Shown here piece after piece: positions 23,547 to 34,890 of a stretch of DNA of 64,000 nucleotides. Source of the stretch: Rheum nobile (lineage: Eukaryota; Streptophyta; Magnoliopsida; Caryophyllales; Polygonaceae); NCBI GenBank assembly GCA_027886185.1, contig WOAB01000040.1, forward strand, positions 3,782,001 to 3,846,000. The letters are read 5' to 3'. The position numbers and the translations under genes were made by a program. The notes under the pieces are model-generated. The model saw only the letters and a list, made by a program, of their open reading frames with translations, did no database searches and was not told the DNA's origin. The first letter of the stretch is position 1. Each line of letters opens with the position of its first letter.

Positions 23547-23810
23547 GTGGTTGGTTTTGTCTGAGATTATAGTATGCAGTTTTGTATTAGCTGGGTAGGT
23601 TTTGACCAACCACAATTCTTATTTGTGGTTGGTTGTGTTTATTTTTAATTAATATGATCCGTAGGCTTATTTGTGTATGCGGTTTTGTAATTTCTATGCA
23701 TTTGTTTATGTGATTTTGTGGTTGGTTTTGTCTCAGATTATATTATGCAGTTTTGTAATAGTTGGGCAGGTTTTGACCAACCACAATTCTTATTTGTGGT
23801 TGGTTGTGTT
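23547..23810. repeat. Duplicated 93-bp unit, each with a perfect 11-bp hairpin
   Basis: Copies at 23547-23639 and 23718-23810 differ at only a few bases. Each contains ACCAACCACAA and TTGTGGTTGGT around the 7-base loop TTCTTAT (23605-23633 and 23776-23804). Shorter related phrases (TTTTGTAAT...GCAGGTTTT) recur to about 24070. Confidence 0.85.
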
Positions 23811-24400
23811 AATTTTTTGTCTATTTTCATAAATTGTATGGTAAATATGTGGTTTGTAATTTCTGTGCAGGCTTCATTCAAATCCGTGGTTTGAGAAATT
23901 TGATTTTGTAATTTTTATGCAGGTTTTATGCTTTATTTTATCATATTTGTGGTTGGTTTTGTTATAAAAGTTTTGTGCAATTATGTAAAGCTTATGTAAT
24001 TATTTTTATGCTTTATATTTAGGTTCATGTGTGTGCCGTTTTGTAATAGTTGGGCAGGTTTTATGCATTGTTTTGCTTATTTTTTTGTTGATTTTGTGTT
24101 TAATTTTTGTCTTTATCTTAAATAAATTTGAATGCATAATTTATCATATAACATATTTAATACATTGTTTACGTAATGATTTTTATTTCGTAATATATAC
24201 TATTAAAAACATTCCATTTTTGTTTGAAACGTGCTTTTATTGTATACAAATTTTTTAGGTAAGTTAATATTTAGATATCATTAGTTTTTAAAGATTTATT
24301 ATATTGATTGAGTACAGTAATATTATTACCTGCCAAATTCGAATAATTTGATTGTGTACATTCATTACCTGCCAAATTCGAAAACATAAATAAAACAATA
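23811..24400. other. T/G-rich, then AT-rich sequence
   Basis: Contains repeats of TTTTGTAATTT and GCAGGTTTTATGC. No coding signal. Confidence 0.3.
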
Positions 24401-24429
24401 ACAAAACAATACAACGAAGAAAGCAACTG

Positions 24430-24546
24430 TTCGGCGACACGTGGCAAAATCAGTACCGCTGTGACACGTGACATCGAAAAAAGCGGGTGCAGCCTCGGGG
24501 CACGTGCTGTGCAGTCGAGATTTTGCTTTAGTTATTATATAGTAGA
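24430..24546 (-). promoter_or_regulatory. Helitron 5' terminal region with three CACGTG boxes
   Basis: CACGTG occurs at 24438-24443, 24465-24470 and 24501-24506, within 110 bp of the Helitron 5' end. CACGTG is the core of G-box/ABRE elements bound by bZIP and bHLH factors. Whether these are active sites or simply conserved TE sequence is not known. Confidence 0.5.
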
Positions 24547-26050
24547 TTATTGAATTGTGGAGGAAAGACTCAATAGTATTATGGGATTTATGGCGAGAGG
24601 CCGCCACATTAATCTTTTGGGCATTTTATTATAGAATGAGCACATTACATTAGAATAAGTTGGATTGTTTTGTGATCAACTTTCTCACCTTTGGATTAAG
24701 TTATGATTATCTTTGATAATAGGATTGGGACTTCCCATGCTGTAAAGAAAAAGTTATTGGTTAAAGTTTTGAGTGCAATAGTAAATTATAATAATCGTAC
24801 GAATGCAAATCTTGGATAAGGAAAAGCTAATTTCCCCAGTCCGACAACATATATTTGTAATGTAAAGATTTTCAGCAACAATTATTCTAATTATCAAGAC
24901 TTTCATAGTAATGGTGTAAATAGACAAAGAAAAAAAAAACATAGTTTTGCGGTTTCAACATTTCCAGTGAGTACGCCCAAGGGGCTTCCACGAATGGTTA
25001 ATTTTCACTGATATATGTAGAATAATGCCCCAACTGAGAAGCATATTGAGGTACATAATGTCCATAATTTTGTATACACAAAGGGCCAATCTCGAAAGAT
25101 CGTTTCATAGGATATATATATATAGTTCCATCTAATAGGGATCAAAGCATGGGATTTAGACAGTTAGAAGCATAGGATAATATTCTCCACTTTGGATAGT
25201 ATAGACATAGAGAAGTTGTGAGACCACGAGCCTTGTTGACACCAAGCTTAAGCCAAATGTAGATAAAGTTATTTCAACAGGGTAGGGTAACCAAATTATG
25301 AAATAAACCATACAAGGATCATTGTCCAGGTTATAGTAGGATTTATAACGTACTTGGTCATGGTTTCAATCTCCCCAAAGAAGATTTCCAATTGATATTG
25401 TTATACTTTGAGCCAATTAGAAAGCATGTAGGTTCATTGGGACACTACTCACAGACCCAACAACAACTAAGCCAATTATAACACATGGGAATCAAAAGTG
25501 AGTACCACACAGAGTATTTAGTTTGCATGCCAATATATTTCTTCAGTTTAGTTATCATATAAATATTCGTGATAATGCAAGTACAAATCACACAATAGAT
25601 AACATGAGATAGTAGACGCTTGCACATAATACCATATCTAGGATTTTGTAGTTGCAACTATAAGATTGAGGATTATGCTCAAGATAGATAACAATGTTTA
25701 AATAGTAAACATAGGTGATTATTTGTTATGACAGGATTGAGACGATCAAAGTCAAGGTCCATTATTGTTGAAATAACACTTTGATTGATACTCACCTCCA
25801 CAAGAAATGAAAGCAAGTAAACATCTAGTAGCTTACTGGAGAAGACAAGTTTAATTTTTCTTACAGTTCAACGAATCATATTCTTAGACCTACATTAAGG
25901 CCAATTATTGTTTCACTTATTAAGGGGTAGAGCCAATTACTAGTGTTGAAATTATACTAGACAATTACATATTATTTTCACTTCCAACCCAAGATCCTTA
26001 TATATTACTTCTTAAGATCCTCGATCAATAAACTCATCATTGTTTAGTCG
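24547..26050. other. Unassigned noncoding sequence
   Basis: Both strands lack a sustained frame. Composition is mixed rather than purely AT-rich, so it may be the old host sequence into which the Helitron inserted. No family recognised. Confidence 0.35.
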
Positions 26051-26830
26051 ATGGGAGAGTTGCAGAGGATGACTGGCAGAGTCATCAACACATTCACATC
26101 ATTTGGGATAGAGGGAGTAGAGATAGCTTCCACAACTTCAGCATTAGGGGTTTCAAGTGGAGAGCCAGGGACAAAAATGTTTCCTTTGGGTTATCAACAA
26201 CAAGTAGGGTCAATAGCAACATTCTCATCAGAGATGTTGACATGATCAGTTTCTACAAGAATTTTAGTGTTCTTGGAGACATCCTTCACTAGGGAGTTAT
26301 GCTTTTGAATCTCCTTAGAATTCACATAGGATCCATAAGATTTGTGAGCAACCCCCTAGCTTCCAAGTAAGGCTTGTTTCTGTGTGGGTTCTTAGCTTGC
26401 TTGGAGCTCTTTTTCTTGGCTTTTTTGTTAGTACTTGTTGCACTCGCCAGAATCAAAGGACACACAGGTTTAGGTTTTATTTGGGCTGCCAACACGTACC
26501 TCATGAATCTCCTCCTCCTCCTCTTCATCTTCTTCTTCTTCTTCTTTGGAGCACGCCATATTCAAATTAACACTTTGGAGCTTGGATTCGTATAAAGTAA
26601 GCATCCTCGGCAGTCCCATCAACCAAAACCAGAAAGCGAGCGAAAGGAAAAGATTTGGGGTCAGAAAAGTGTGATTCCTCATCCGATTAGGGGATCTAGG
26701 GTTGGGATTAACGATTTTGCATGCCTGCAGAAGGGACAAATACTTTCTTTCGATTTTAACACTTCCGGTTAAGGATTTGTGAAGAAGATGAAATTTGGGG
26801 AAAGGGGAGGAGAGGGAAGAGAGCTTTCTA
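26051..26830 (-). pseudogene. Degenerate coding-like region, minus strand
   Basis: Read from 26740 down, short open stretches appear: an acidic run (about 12 Glu/Asp) near 26535, a Lys-rich segment KKAKKKSSKQAKNPHRNKP near 26400, and NAEVVEAISTPSIPNDVNV near 26120. Stops and shifts separate them. An acidic then basic low-complexity layout fits several nuclear proteins and LINE ORF1 proteins; I cannot choose. Confidence 0.25.
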
Positions 26831-27305
26831 TTTGTCTTTGGTTTAACATGTGGATACTACTCCGTATTTGCTTATATACTAGAGTAAAAATTGTGCCAAA
26901 CCACTAGTTATATACGTCATTCTGCGTGTAACCATCCGTCATATACAAATTCTTTTTAATATCACACTTAATTCTGCTTCCGTTAACAAGTCACAATAAC
27001 CACCTATTCTGACTCGTGGTCCAAATCTCCATTAAAAAAGTAAAATGACCATTTTACCCCTATTTCCCCCAAATTTACAATAAAAGGACCATTTTACCTC
27101 TACTTGAATCTTCTTCTTCCCTTGCTCCCTCACGCACATAACTAGACCCATCTTCTCTATTCTCTGTTGTCGAGCTCCACCACACAATAAGTTAGTTCCA
27201 ATTAATCAATACCCAATTTTTATTTAGCTTAATTTGCATCATCTCCCATGAAAAGGAAATTCAATTGTTAGATGAAGCTCCAACACACATGCATTGTCTT
27301 CTCGG

Positions 27306-27744
27306 TAGGGGAGTTCAAACGGTCCAGACCAGACCGGACCGTATATTTACGGTCCGGATTGGTGGACCGTAAATTTTTCAACATTTAGATCATGGATCGG
27401 ACCAGACCGTATCGATCTGGTCTAACTACGGTCTAGTCCGGTCTCGGACTATAAAAGACCATTTTTATATTTCCTAATGATAAAAAAATTTAGATAAAAA
27501 TGGTTATATAATGATTTATTTACGGTCCAAATCTAGACCGGACCGTAAAATCGGATGTACTTAGGGTGAAATGAGATATATTTATTATAACAAAAGCATA
27601 TTACGGTCCATTACGGTCGGGACCGTAAATTTACCGTAAACCTTTACAACCTTGGACCGGACCATTACATACACGATCCGGGACTGGACCGTAATTTTTG
27701 GTTCGGTCCAGGTTTACGATCAGGTCCAAAAATGAACACCCCTA
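27306..27744. mobile_element. hAT-type MITE (439 bp)
   Basis: The ends are TAGGGGAGTTCA and its near-complement TGAACACCCCTA. The flanks CTTCTCGG and CTTCTCGA are an 8-bp duplication with one mismatch, as expected for hAT. The interior is filled with GGTCCGGACCGT-like repeats in both orientations, with no ORF. Confidence 0.8.
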
Positions 27745-27979
27745 CTTCTCGACCTTTGACACCATGGGTAGCCAACAGTCTTTGCAACAGGTCTCCACAT
27801 AATCCCTCGACACGAGCTCATCAACGCCTTTCACAAACCCTATCAACCTTGTTCATATCTATGAAAAGCCCCAATTTTGGTGAATGTAGCGAAATTGGTT
27901 CTTGGTTTGTGTCTTTTATTACGAGATTCATATTCTCGCCCTTTTTTCTTTGTTATATTCATCCATGTATGGATTCTCA

Positions 27980-28150
27980 TTGGGGATAGGTACCTCCACA
28001 TCCTTCTATTTTCCATTGAGAATGGGTACCTCCACACCCTTCCACTGGCCATTAGGAATGAGACCTCCACATACTTTTGTTATCCATCAGGGAAGGGTAC
28101 TCAATCGACCTTCACACACTTTCGCTACCCATTGGGGTATGGGGACCCTT
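27980..28150. repeat. Short degenerate minisatellite
   Basis: A unit of about 45 bp containing CCATTGGGAATGGG and GTACCTCCACA occurs roughly four times. The CCATTGGGRATGGG phrase also recurs twice at 32765-32822, on the other side of the nested Helitron. Confidence 0.6.
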
Positions 28151-29510
28151 CAAATAAACCCTAGAAACCCTAACCCAAGAAACCCTGACTTTATAAACCC
28201 TATAAACCATAACCCAAGATACCCCATGATACCATAAAAATAGAAACCCAAAAATCCCTAGGAAACTCTAACTCTAGAATCCCCAAATCCTAGAAACCCT
28301 AGCATAAGAAACCCTAAGAAATTCTAACCCTAAAAAATTGTAACCCTAGATACCATATAAAACCTTGACGCTAAAAATCCTTAAACCCTAACTCAATAAA
28401 TCCTAGAAATCCTAGGAGATCCTAACCCTATGAAACTGTAACCCTAAAAACCATAACCCAAGAAACCCTATGAAATTCTAATCATAAACCCTAACCTAAG
28501 AAGCCCTAGGAAACTCTAACCCTAATCCTACTTGAGTTGTTTTAATTTTGGAGCCTAATTTTATATTTTATATTTTTCTAACGGGTTTTGTTCAATATTC
28601 AATTCTAAAACTGAAGACATGCAAGTACATACTTGATTACGGTAATACAAAAAAAAAAACAAGTAAAATCCGACATTAACTATCACAAGCCTAACAAGTA
28701 AATTGATTCGGTTTTGCCCCAATTATGTTTTATCTGCTAACAAGTAAAGCCTAAAATTACTACAAGGCAACAAATATAAAATTTCAAAAAGTAAAAAATG
28801 AAAGAAATACCATAACAAATATATAATAAAATGTATAGTCATTTTTTAAGTAGATAAAGTCTTATTATAATGGTTAAATAATTAAACTATGTGTGAATAT
28901 ATAGTTTATTAACTTGATATAATGTTTTAATTAGAGTTGTAAAAAACCGACTCGATCAGACCCAATTTTTTTGGGTCAAGTCCTGACTCGAAAGTCTCTG
29001 GGTCAAGAAGGACCCGAATCCGAATTTGAGCTCTATAGATCCCATAATTTCATATATTTTATTTCATTTATATTACATATTTTAATATACTTTATAATAT
29101 AATTGAATATTACCAATTATGTTATTACTAATTATTTTATTAAAATTATTATAATAATCATAAAAAACATGCACTTTTGACCCACTGGTCGACCCGAACC
29201 CGTGCCAATCGCGTTACGATCCAACTCGATCAACCCGGAAATTTTAACGACCCGATAGACCCGAATCTGACCCGCTCAATCCAGTTGACAAGTCTACTTT
29301 TAATGGATTAGATAAAACAAATTAGCTTAATATAGTCATTTAGTGGATTAGACAAAGTAACTATATATACATGATATAAATCCTAATTTAAGAAACTATA
29401 GAAATCCTAACACTAGAAAATCAAACCTTAGAATTTCTTAAACCCTAATTGTAAGAAACAATAGAAACCTTAATCATAAGAAATCATAACCCTAGAATTT
29501 AAATCCAACT
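28151..29510. repeat. Degenerate interstitial telomere-like array
   Basis: AAACCCTAGAAACCCTAACC-like phrases dominate 28151-28530 and reappear more decayed at 29375-29510; 28530-28931 is AT-rich spacer. The plant telomere unit is AAACCCT, but spacing here is irregular (about 10-13 bases), so it is a derived repeat, not a telomere. Confidence 0.6.
28932..29296. mobile_element. GGGTC-rich TIR element (365 bp)
   Basis: The left end TAGAGTTGTAAAAAACC and the right end (minus strand TAGACTTGTCAACTGG) form an imperfect inverted repeat. Both arms are rich in GACCCGA, with an AT-rich centre. Flanks GTTTTAAT and CTTTTAAT are an 8-bp duplication with one mismatch. It belongs with 14350-14725 and 48068-48711. 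Confidence 0.6.
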
Positions 29511-29759
29511 TTTTAATTCATTACATAAATATATATTCATACTTCTCTAATTTTGTCCATTTTGACCAACTTTTTAATCTACTATATATCTACCAAAGCA
29601 GAAGCTCTCTAAGCCACATGACACCTCTAGAATAAACCCACCCTTTTTTTTTTCCACGTGACATCTTGCCATTGTTTTTGTCACGTGGCAATTTATCCAT
29701 TTTTTTGTTTTCTTTTAATAATCAATATAATCAATTTGGGTAATACAAGATATGCAAGA

Positions 29760-30390
29760 ATTTTTTATAATACCACATCTGCATTCAATTCTCCACAATC
29801 ACATTTCTTTCCAAAAAAATCTATTCAATAAACCTGCTATATTCAATTCTCTACAGATTTGCTTCCAAAATATCCAATAAATCTGCTACGCAATCTCATT
29901 CCATGTACCAAATGTTTTTTTTCCAAAATTTACTACAAAATACATCCTACCAAAATAGCAGCCACATAAATCTACAATCTTCAATTCTCTATAGATTTGC
30001 TTCCAAAATATGCAATAAACGTGCAGTGCAATCACATTCCTTGTACCAAAAAAATTATTTCTTTCCAAAATTTACCACAAAATACATCCTACCAAAATAA
30101 CATCAACATAAATCTGCAATATTCAATTCTCTGCAGATTTGCTTCCAAAATATGCAATAAATCTGTTGTGCAATCACATTCTCTATTCCAAAAAATTATT
30201 TCTTTCCAAAATTTACCACAAGATACATCCTGCCAAAATAACAACCACATAAATCTGCAATATTCAATTCTCTGCAGATTTGCTTCCAAATTCTACAATA
30301 AACGTGTTGTGCAATTGCACTTATACTATACGAAAATAATTATTTGCTTCCAAAATCCGAATCAACCTGTTGTGCAATTGTAAGATTTGC
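29760..30390. repeat. Four-copy tandem repeat, about 141 bp, within the Helitron
   Basis: Units share ATTCAATTCTCTGCAGATTT, GCTTCCAAAATATGCAATAAA and TTTCCAAAATTTACCACAA. Successive starts are near 29851, 29977, 30119 and 30261. Because 141 is a multiple of three, an artificial open frame runs through the copies; it does not resemble any protein. Confidence 0.85.
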
Positions 30391-31003
30391 AGATAAAAAC
30401 AAAATAATAAAGGCAACATTCAATCTATATTCCAAAAACTGAATCACCATGTTTTCCAAAATCTACTAAACTAAAACCCATCTGTGTAATGTGGCATCCC
30501 CTATTAAACTCACTCCCTCCTTATGCCAAATGACAATCTCCTATTCTTTCTGCCATATGGCATTTTCTCAATTTTTCATTTTTTAAATTCAATACAATAA
30601 ATATATATCAGATTCTCCTATTTCCTTAACTAAACATATTAATCACAAGAATGATATGAAAAGATCCCTTTTTCCAAAATTTAATATAATAATTATATAT
30701 AAGAATATTCTATTTCCAAAACTAAACATGTCAATCAAAAATATCTAACTTGTATATTATCCTATTTCAATAACTAAACACGAATAAAGGCAGAAGTCAA
30801 ATACAATTAGTACTCCCTCTCTTTGGTTAATTGGTGAAACACGTAATAACTCTATGCTTTTGCTGCAATTTATTAAAAATAAACTAACAACTTGATAGTC
30901 TCTTTTCTAATAAGTGAATTAACAAATATATTTATTAAATTTTCATCACCTTTAAATAAAGAATACGATATATATAATAAGGAAAATCTACATACTATAT
31001 TAA
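30391..31003. other. AT-rich Helitron interior
   Basis: No genes. GCCACATG/GCCAAATGACA-like phrases typical of plant Helitrons occur near 30490-30560. Confidence 0.4.
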
Positions 31004-31960
31004 GGCCGAATTTCAGTAAACCACCCTTTAAATAGGACACTTTGCCCACAACCACCCCTTATACACGAAATTACTTACAACCACCCATTAAACACATTCC
31101 GTTAGCAACGAGCCACCCCAACCCCTTTTCCATCCAAAAAACCGTTAACTCATGTAAATTTACCAAAAAGCCCTTATTCAACCGGTTTTTGACCGGTTTT
31201 GCCAAAAAAATTAATTTTTTTGGTTTTTGACCGGTTTTGCAAAAAAAATTGAATAAAATAAAAAACCGGTTTTGGAAAAACCGGATTTATTTTTTGATTT
31301 TTTAAAACCGATATTTTTTTTAAAATCGATAAATCTTTTTTAAAAAACCGATATTTTTTTTTTAAAATCGATAAAATAATTTTTACTTTTTTTTTTTAAA
31401 CCGATAAATTTTTAAAAACTGATAAACAATAAAAAACCGGTTTAAAATTTTTATAAAAAATAATTTTATCGGTTTAAAAAAAAATTATTTTATCGGTTTT
31501 AAAAATATTATCGGATTAAAAATTTTAAAAAAAAATATTTTATCGATTTTTAAAAAAAAATTATTATCAGTTTTAAAAAAAATTATTATCGGTTTAAAAA
31601 TCGAAAAAAAATTATTTTATCGGTTTTAACAAAATTATCGGTTTAAAATTTAAAAAAAATTTATCGATTTTAAAAAATCAAAACATAAATCCTTTTTTTG
31701 CAAAATCGGTTTTTTATTTTATTCATTTTTTTTTTGCAAAACCGGTCAAAAAACAAAAAATTAATTTTTTTTGGCAAAACCGGTTGAATAAGTGCTTTTT
31801 GGTAAATTTACATGAGTTAACGATTTTTTGGATGGAAAAGGGTTGGGGTGGCTTGTTGCTAACGGAATGTGTTTAATGAGTGGTTGTAAGTAATTTCGTG
31901 TATAAGGGGTGGTTGTGGACAAAGTGCCCTATTTAAATGGTGGTTTACTGAAATTCGGCC
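31004..31960. mobile_element. Foldback MULE (957 bp) with 9-bp target duplication
   Basis: The ends GGCCGAATTTCAGTAAACC are exact inverted repeats and the first 200 bp on each side pair with only a few mismatches. The arms continue into A/T-rich ACCGATAAA-type repeats so that almost the whole element is one palindrome. CTATATTAA flanks both ends (30995-31003 and 31961-31969), a perfect 9-bp duplication typical of Mutator transposition. No coding capacity. Confidence 0.9.
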
Positions 31961-32973
31961 CTATATTAAATACCTAGTTATCTCTTTTACGTACCCATGA
32001 GCTATGCAACATAGGCAAATCTCAATATACAATTATACTTTTATCCCTATCTAATTTTGATATCTACTTTTTCTATTTCTTACCTATTTATTTACTTACT
32101 TAAAATAACCAGACTTAATTATACACATATTATCATCTCAAATTTTATTGATATCTTTTTACCTTATTAGTTTCTTTTTATTTGTGAATAAAGTTATTTA
32201 TAAGATATACTTTACCTTATTCGTTATGTTACTTCTTATTTATAATATATATATATGTATGTAAAATAAAATAATTAAAAATTAGTTTTAAATTAATATA
32301 TAGGGCCAAATAAAAATATACGTCTTAACCATGTAGAAGGTACGTTTTTCAAAATTATATACCTAAACACGTAATGTACTTGTAGTTTCAATGCTTAAAT
32401 ATATATAATTGATAACATGTGATTGAAAATATAATTGCTCAAGTATGATTCATGACGCAAAAGTGGTAATGTATATTAAAAATATTTGAAATAATTATGT
32501 GATTTGATTTAGCTATTTTTTCCTTTTGATTAATTATACATAATCAATCGTTCTCATTACTTAAATCTAATTTATATATTTTCATTTCAGTTATTTGTAT
32601 GAAATTCCTTATCACCATATGTTCAAGAGATTAATTAAGCTTATAATTTACCACTTTAGTTAGTAAATATTTAATAATATTCTAATTTCAAAATTTATTA
32701 ACCAGACCCGTGCAAGGCACGAGAACATATGCTAGTTAATTACATAAATGTATATTCATATTGTCCATGCCCATTGGGGATGGGCAAGGCTTTTTGCTTG
32801 TGCCCATTGGGAATGGGCACTGTACCTAATTTGTGATAAATCTAAAATGAAGAGGGCTTTTTCATTCCATCAATAAAAGGGTGAGATTAGTAAAACTAAA
32901 ACGTTGAGACTAATAAAAATAAAAGGTTGAGAATAATAACACCCTTCCCAAAATTGACAAAGTAGCCGCAAAA

Positions 32974-33345
32974 CTAATGGTGGTAGTCGACCCCTTGAGC
33001 TCGATCCCCACTATTTTCAGGAACCAGGCGGCCGAAGTGTGGTGAGTGGTGGCGGTGGTTGTTGTCGGATCCGCGACAAGCGAGGGGAGAGATGTGAGGA
33101 GTTATGACTCTGATGAAAGCATATCTGTAGGGCTTGCTCTCCAAAACCATGTTGGAATTCGAGCTATGTAGGGCCTCTGGCAGCGGAAGAGGTTGCGGTT
33201 GTGCCGAAGGCTGTGATGGGGTGGAAGATCCTAACACATCTCATCTGAACCGAGCGTGGCTGGTCCGGTTATTGTCCAACAAGGAAATTACCTTCTTCAA
33301 CTTGTGAATAGTCACATTGGCGACAACAAAGTTGTCTTCGGAATC
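32974..33345 (-). pseudogene. WRKY group IId-like gene fragment captured by the MULE
   Basis: The minus strand reads DSEDNFVVANVTIHKLKKVI, then SLLDNNRTSHARFR followed directly by a TGA (33243-33241). KKVISLL...HARFR corresponds to the conserved segment before the DNA-binding domain in group IId WRKY factors (typically KVISLLNRTGHARFRR). After the stop the same frame continues with a Ser/Pro/Gln-rich stretch for about 87 codons, as in the linker of such proteins. The WRKY domain and zinc finger are absent. The position just inside the right MULE arm fits transduplication of a 5' exon. The match is short, so a different origin is possible. Confidence 0.45.
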
Positions 33346-33782
33346 TTATCATGCTACTAGATTACAGGGGAGTTTCGCCATTAACGAGAGAATGTGTTAT
33401 CAGAGTTTTACATAGGGGAAGACAAATCTAAGTATCGGATATCCAAATCTGGACAAATCCGACAATTTTGGGGAAAACAAGGGGAACATGGTATTTTTCA
33501 CTTTTTAACGGAGATTTGGACGACCAGAGGCAATGGTGGTAAATTGTTAACGAAAACAGGTGATTTGACGAACCTTTGCCTATACTAATTGCATCAATTC
33601 AATTTTAGTTTGTTTCCATTTATTTGTAACCTTTCAAATAGAATAGTCACCTCATTGGAAATATGAAATCATCTTATCTTATATACATATAAGATTGCGT
33701 TGTTATTCCATTTATTGCTATCACTATGTTCACAATTTGACTAATATAATTACCATTGTGCAAATTTAATCACAGAATTGTG

Positions 33783-33950
33783 TAGCTTAGTGGTTGAGGC
33801 TCTCTTAAGAGTTTATAGATCAAACGTTCAAGCCTTCTTGGAATCATTTTGACCAAATAAACTTCATATTTTAGGACATTCCATTTCCACCAAGTAAACT
33901 TTATATTCTAGAACATTTATTGCACATTAGTTTCATGAATATTGTTTTTT
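33783..33950 (+). mobile_element. tRNA-derived SINE-like element
   Basis: TAGCTTAGTGGTTGAGGC (33783-33800) fits a pol III A box and ATCAAACGTTCAAGCC (33820-33835) a decayed B box at suitable spacing. The end is not clear. Confidence 0.4.
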
Positions 33951-34036
33951 TAAGATAAGACATTTATAAACATCATTAATATTGGAAACGTAGTAAAAAA
34001 AGTCTTAATAACATTTAAAAAGACCAAAATAAGAAA

Positions 34037-34890
34037 TGATGTGAAACAAGGAGGCTTGAAGGCCTTGCTTCACCAGAAGGTCTCGATCGTGGCACAAGCA
34101 AGCTCCTTTCTTCTTCTCCTAGAAAAGATGGCTCCTTTGGACTCCTCTTGAAGGCAGAAACTCGGATGGAAGGTGATGAGGCCGACGGGGCTCCGACAAA
34201 GGTGGACGCCGACGAATGAAGGAGATCTCAAGAGGCAATGGTGGTGGTTGTAGGCGTTTGACAAGGACGAGCCAAGGGAAGCCTCCAAAGAGGTTCCTTG
34301 GCAGATTTGAAGGGATTGAAAGCCAAGAACAAGATGAAGTGGAAATCCAAATGCAACTACTTTTTGATTGAAAGGAAAACAAGGATAAATCCAAGCTTGG
34401 TGGCTTTGGATTGAAGGCTTGAACCAGGAAGGACCACCTCTACCTTTGAAGGAGGACCACCTCAACTTCTAAAGCTCTAAGCCTTTAATCTTCAACCAAG
34501 TTACAAAAGAACTAACAAAGGGTTTAAATAGCATGGCTTTTCACTTTTCAGCCAACAAAGGAGAATCCTCTAATGGGCCTTAGTGAGTTGAAGCCCATAT
34601 CTAAATGGCTCTCCACACCCACTAAGGCAAGAATAAAACCATGAAACTAAATTACTAAAAGGGAAATGGATAAAAGCCTTGAGAGGCTTGGATAGATGCG
34701 GTCACTAGGCCGGCATGGGCCGCGCGCGCCTATGGGTGTCTTGGCAGCAAGGGCGCGCCGAGTGTCATGGGCCTTGGCCGTGGTCAAGTGATGGCCTTGA
34801 TGAGTGCTTCAGCCATCCCCCAATGTGGAGGCAAGGTGTCCATGGCTCGCAAGTGTCGTTGATGGAGGACAAGGGGGTTGGAACCCATCA
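34037..34890 (-). repeat. 3' LTR of the minus-strand element
   Basis: It matches 38904-39760 closely across its length, with scattered substitutions and short indels, so the insertion is fairly recent. ORFs inside it are accidental. Confidence 0.85.

Larger units (their letters stand above)
29579..32735 (+). mobile_element. Non-autonomous Helitron (3157 bp)
   Basis: It starts TCTACTATATATCTACC with AAAGCAG and GCCACATG shortly after, as plant Helitrons do. It ends with the near-perfect hairpin CCCGTGC-AAG-GCACGAG at 32707-32723 and CTAG at 32732-32735. Flanks are A and T. It carries a tandem repeat near its 5' end and a foldback MULE, and no Rep-helicase. The empty site would join two similar AATT(C)ATTACATAAAT stretches. 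Confidence 0.72.
26981..33555. mobile_element. Probable Pack-MULE, interrupted by later insertions
   Basis: The left arm at 26981-27065 (CGTTAACAAG, then TCCAAATCTCCATTAAAAAAGT) is matched in inverted orientation at about 33470-33555 (CGTTAACAATT and TCCAAATCTCCGTTAAAAAGTG on the minus strand). Removing the recognised later insertions (439, 365 and 3157 bp) leaves about 2.6 kb. A WRKY-like fragment lies just inside the right arm. Exact ends and a 9-bp duplication were not found, so the boundaries are approximate. Confidence 0.45.

Noticed and set aside
28151..28530. True telomere or subtelomere end
   Set aside because: AAACCCT units are irregular and interrupted, and ordinary TE sequence continues on both sides.
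29903..30383. 128-aa ORF over the Helitron tandem repeat
   Set aside because: The 141-bp period is a multiple of three, which keeps the frame open artificially; the peptide is low in complexity and unlike any family.
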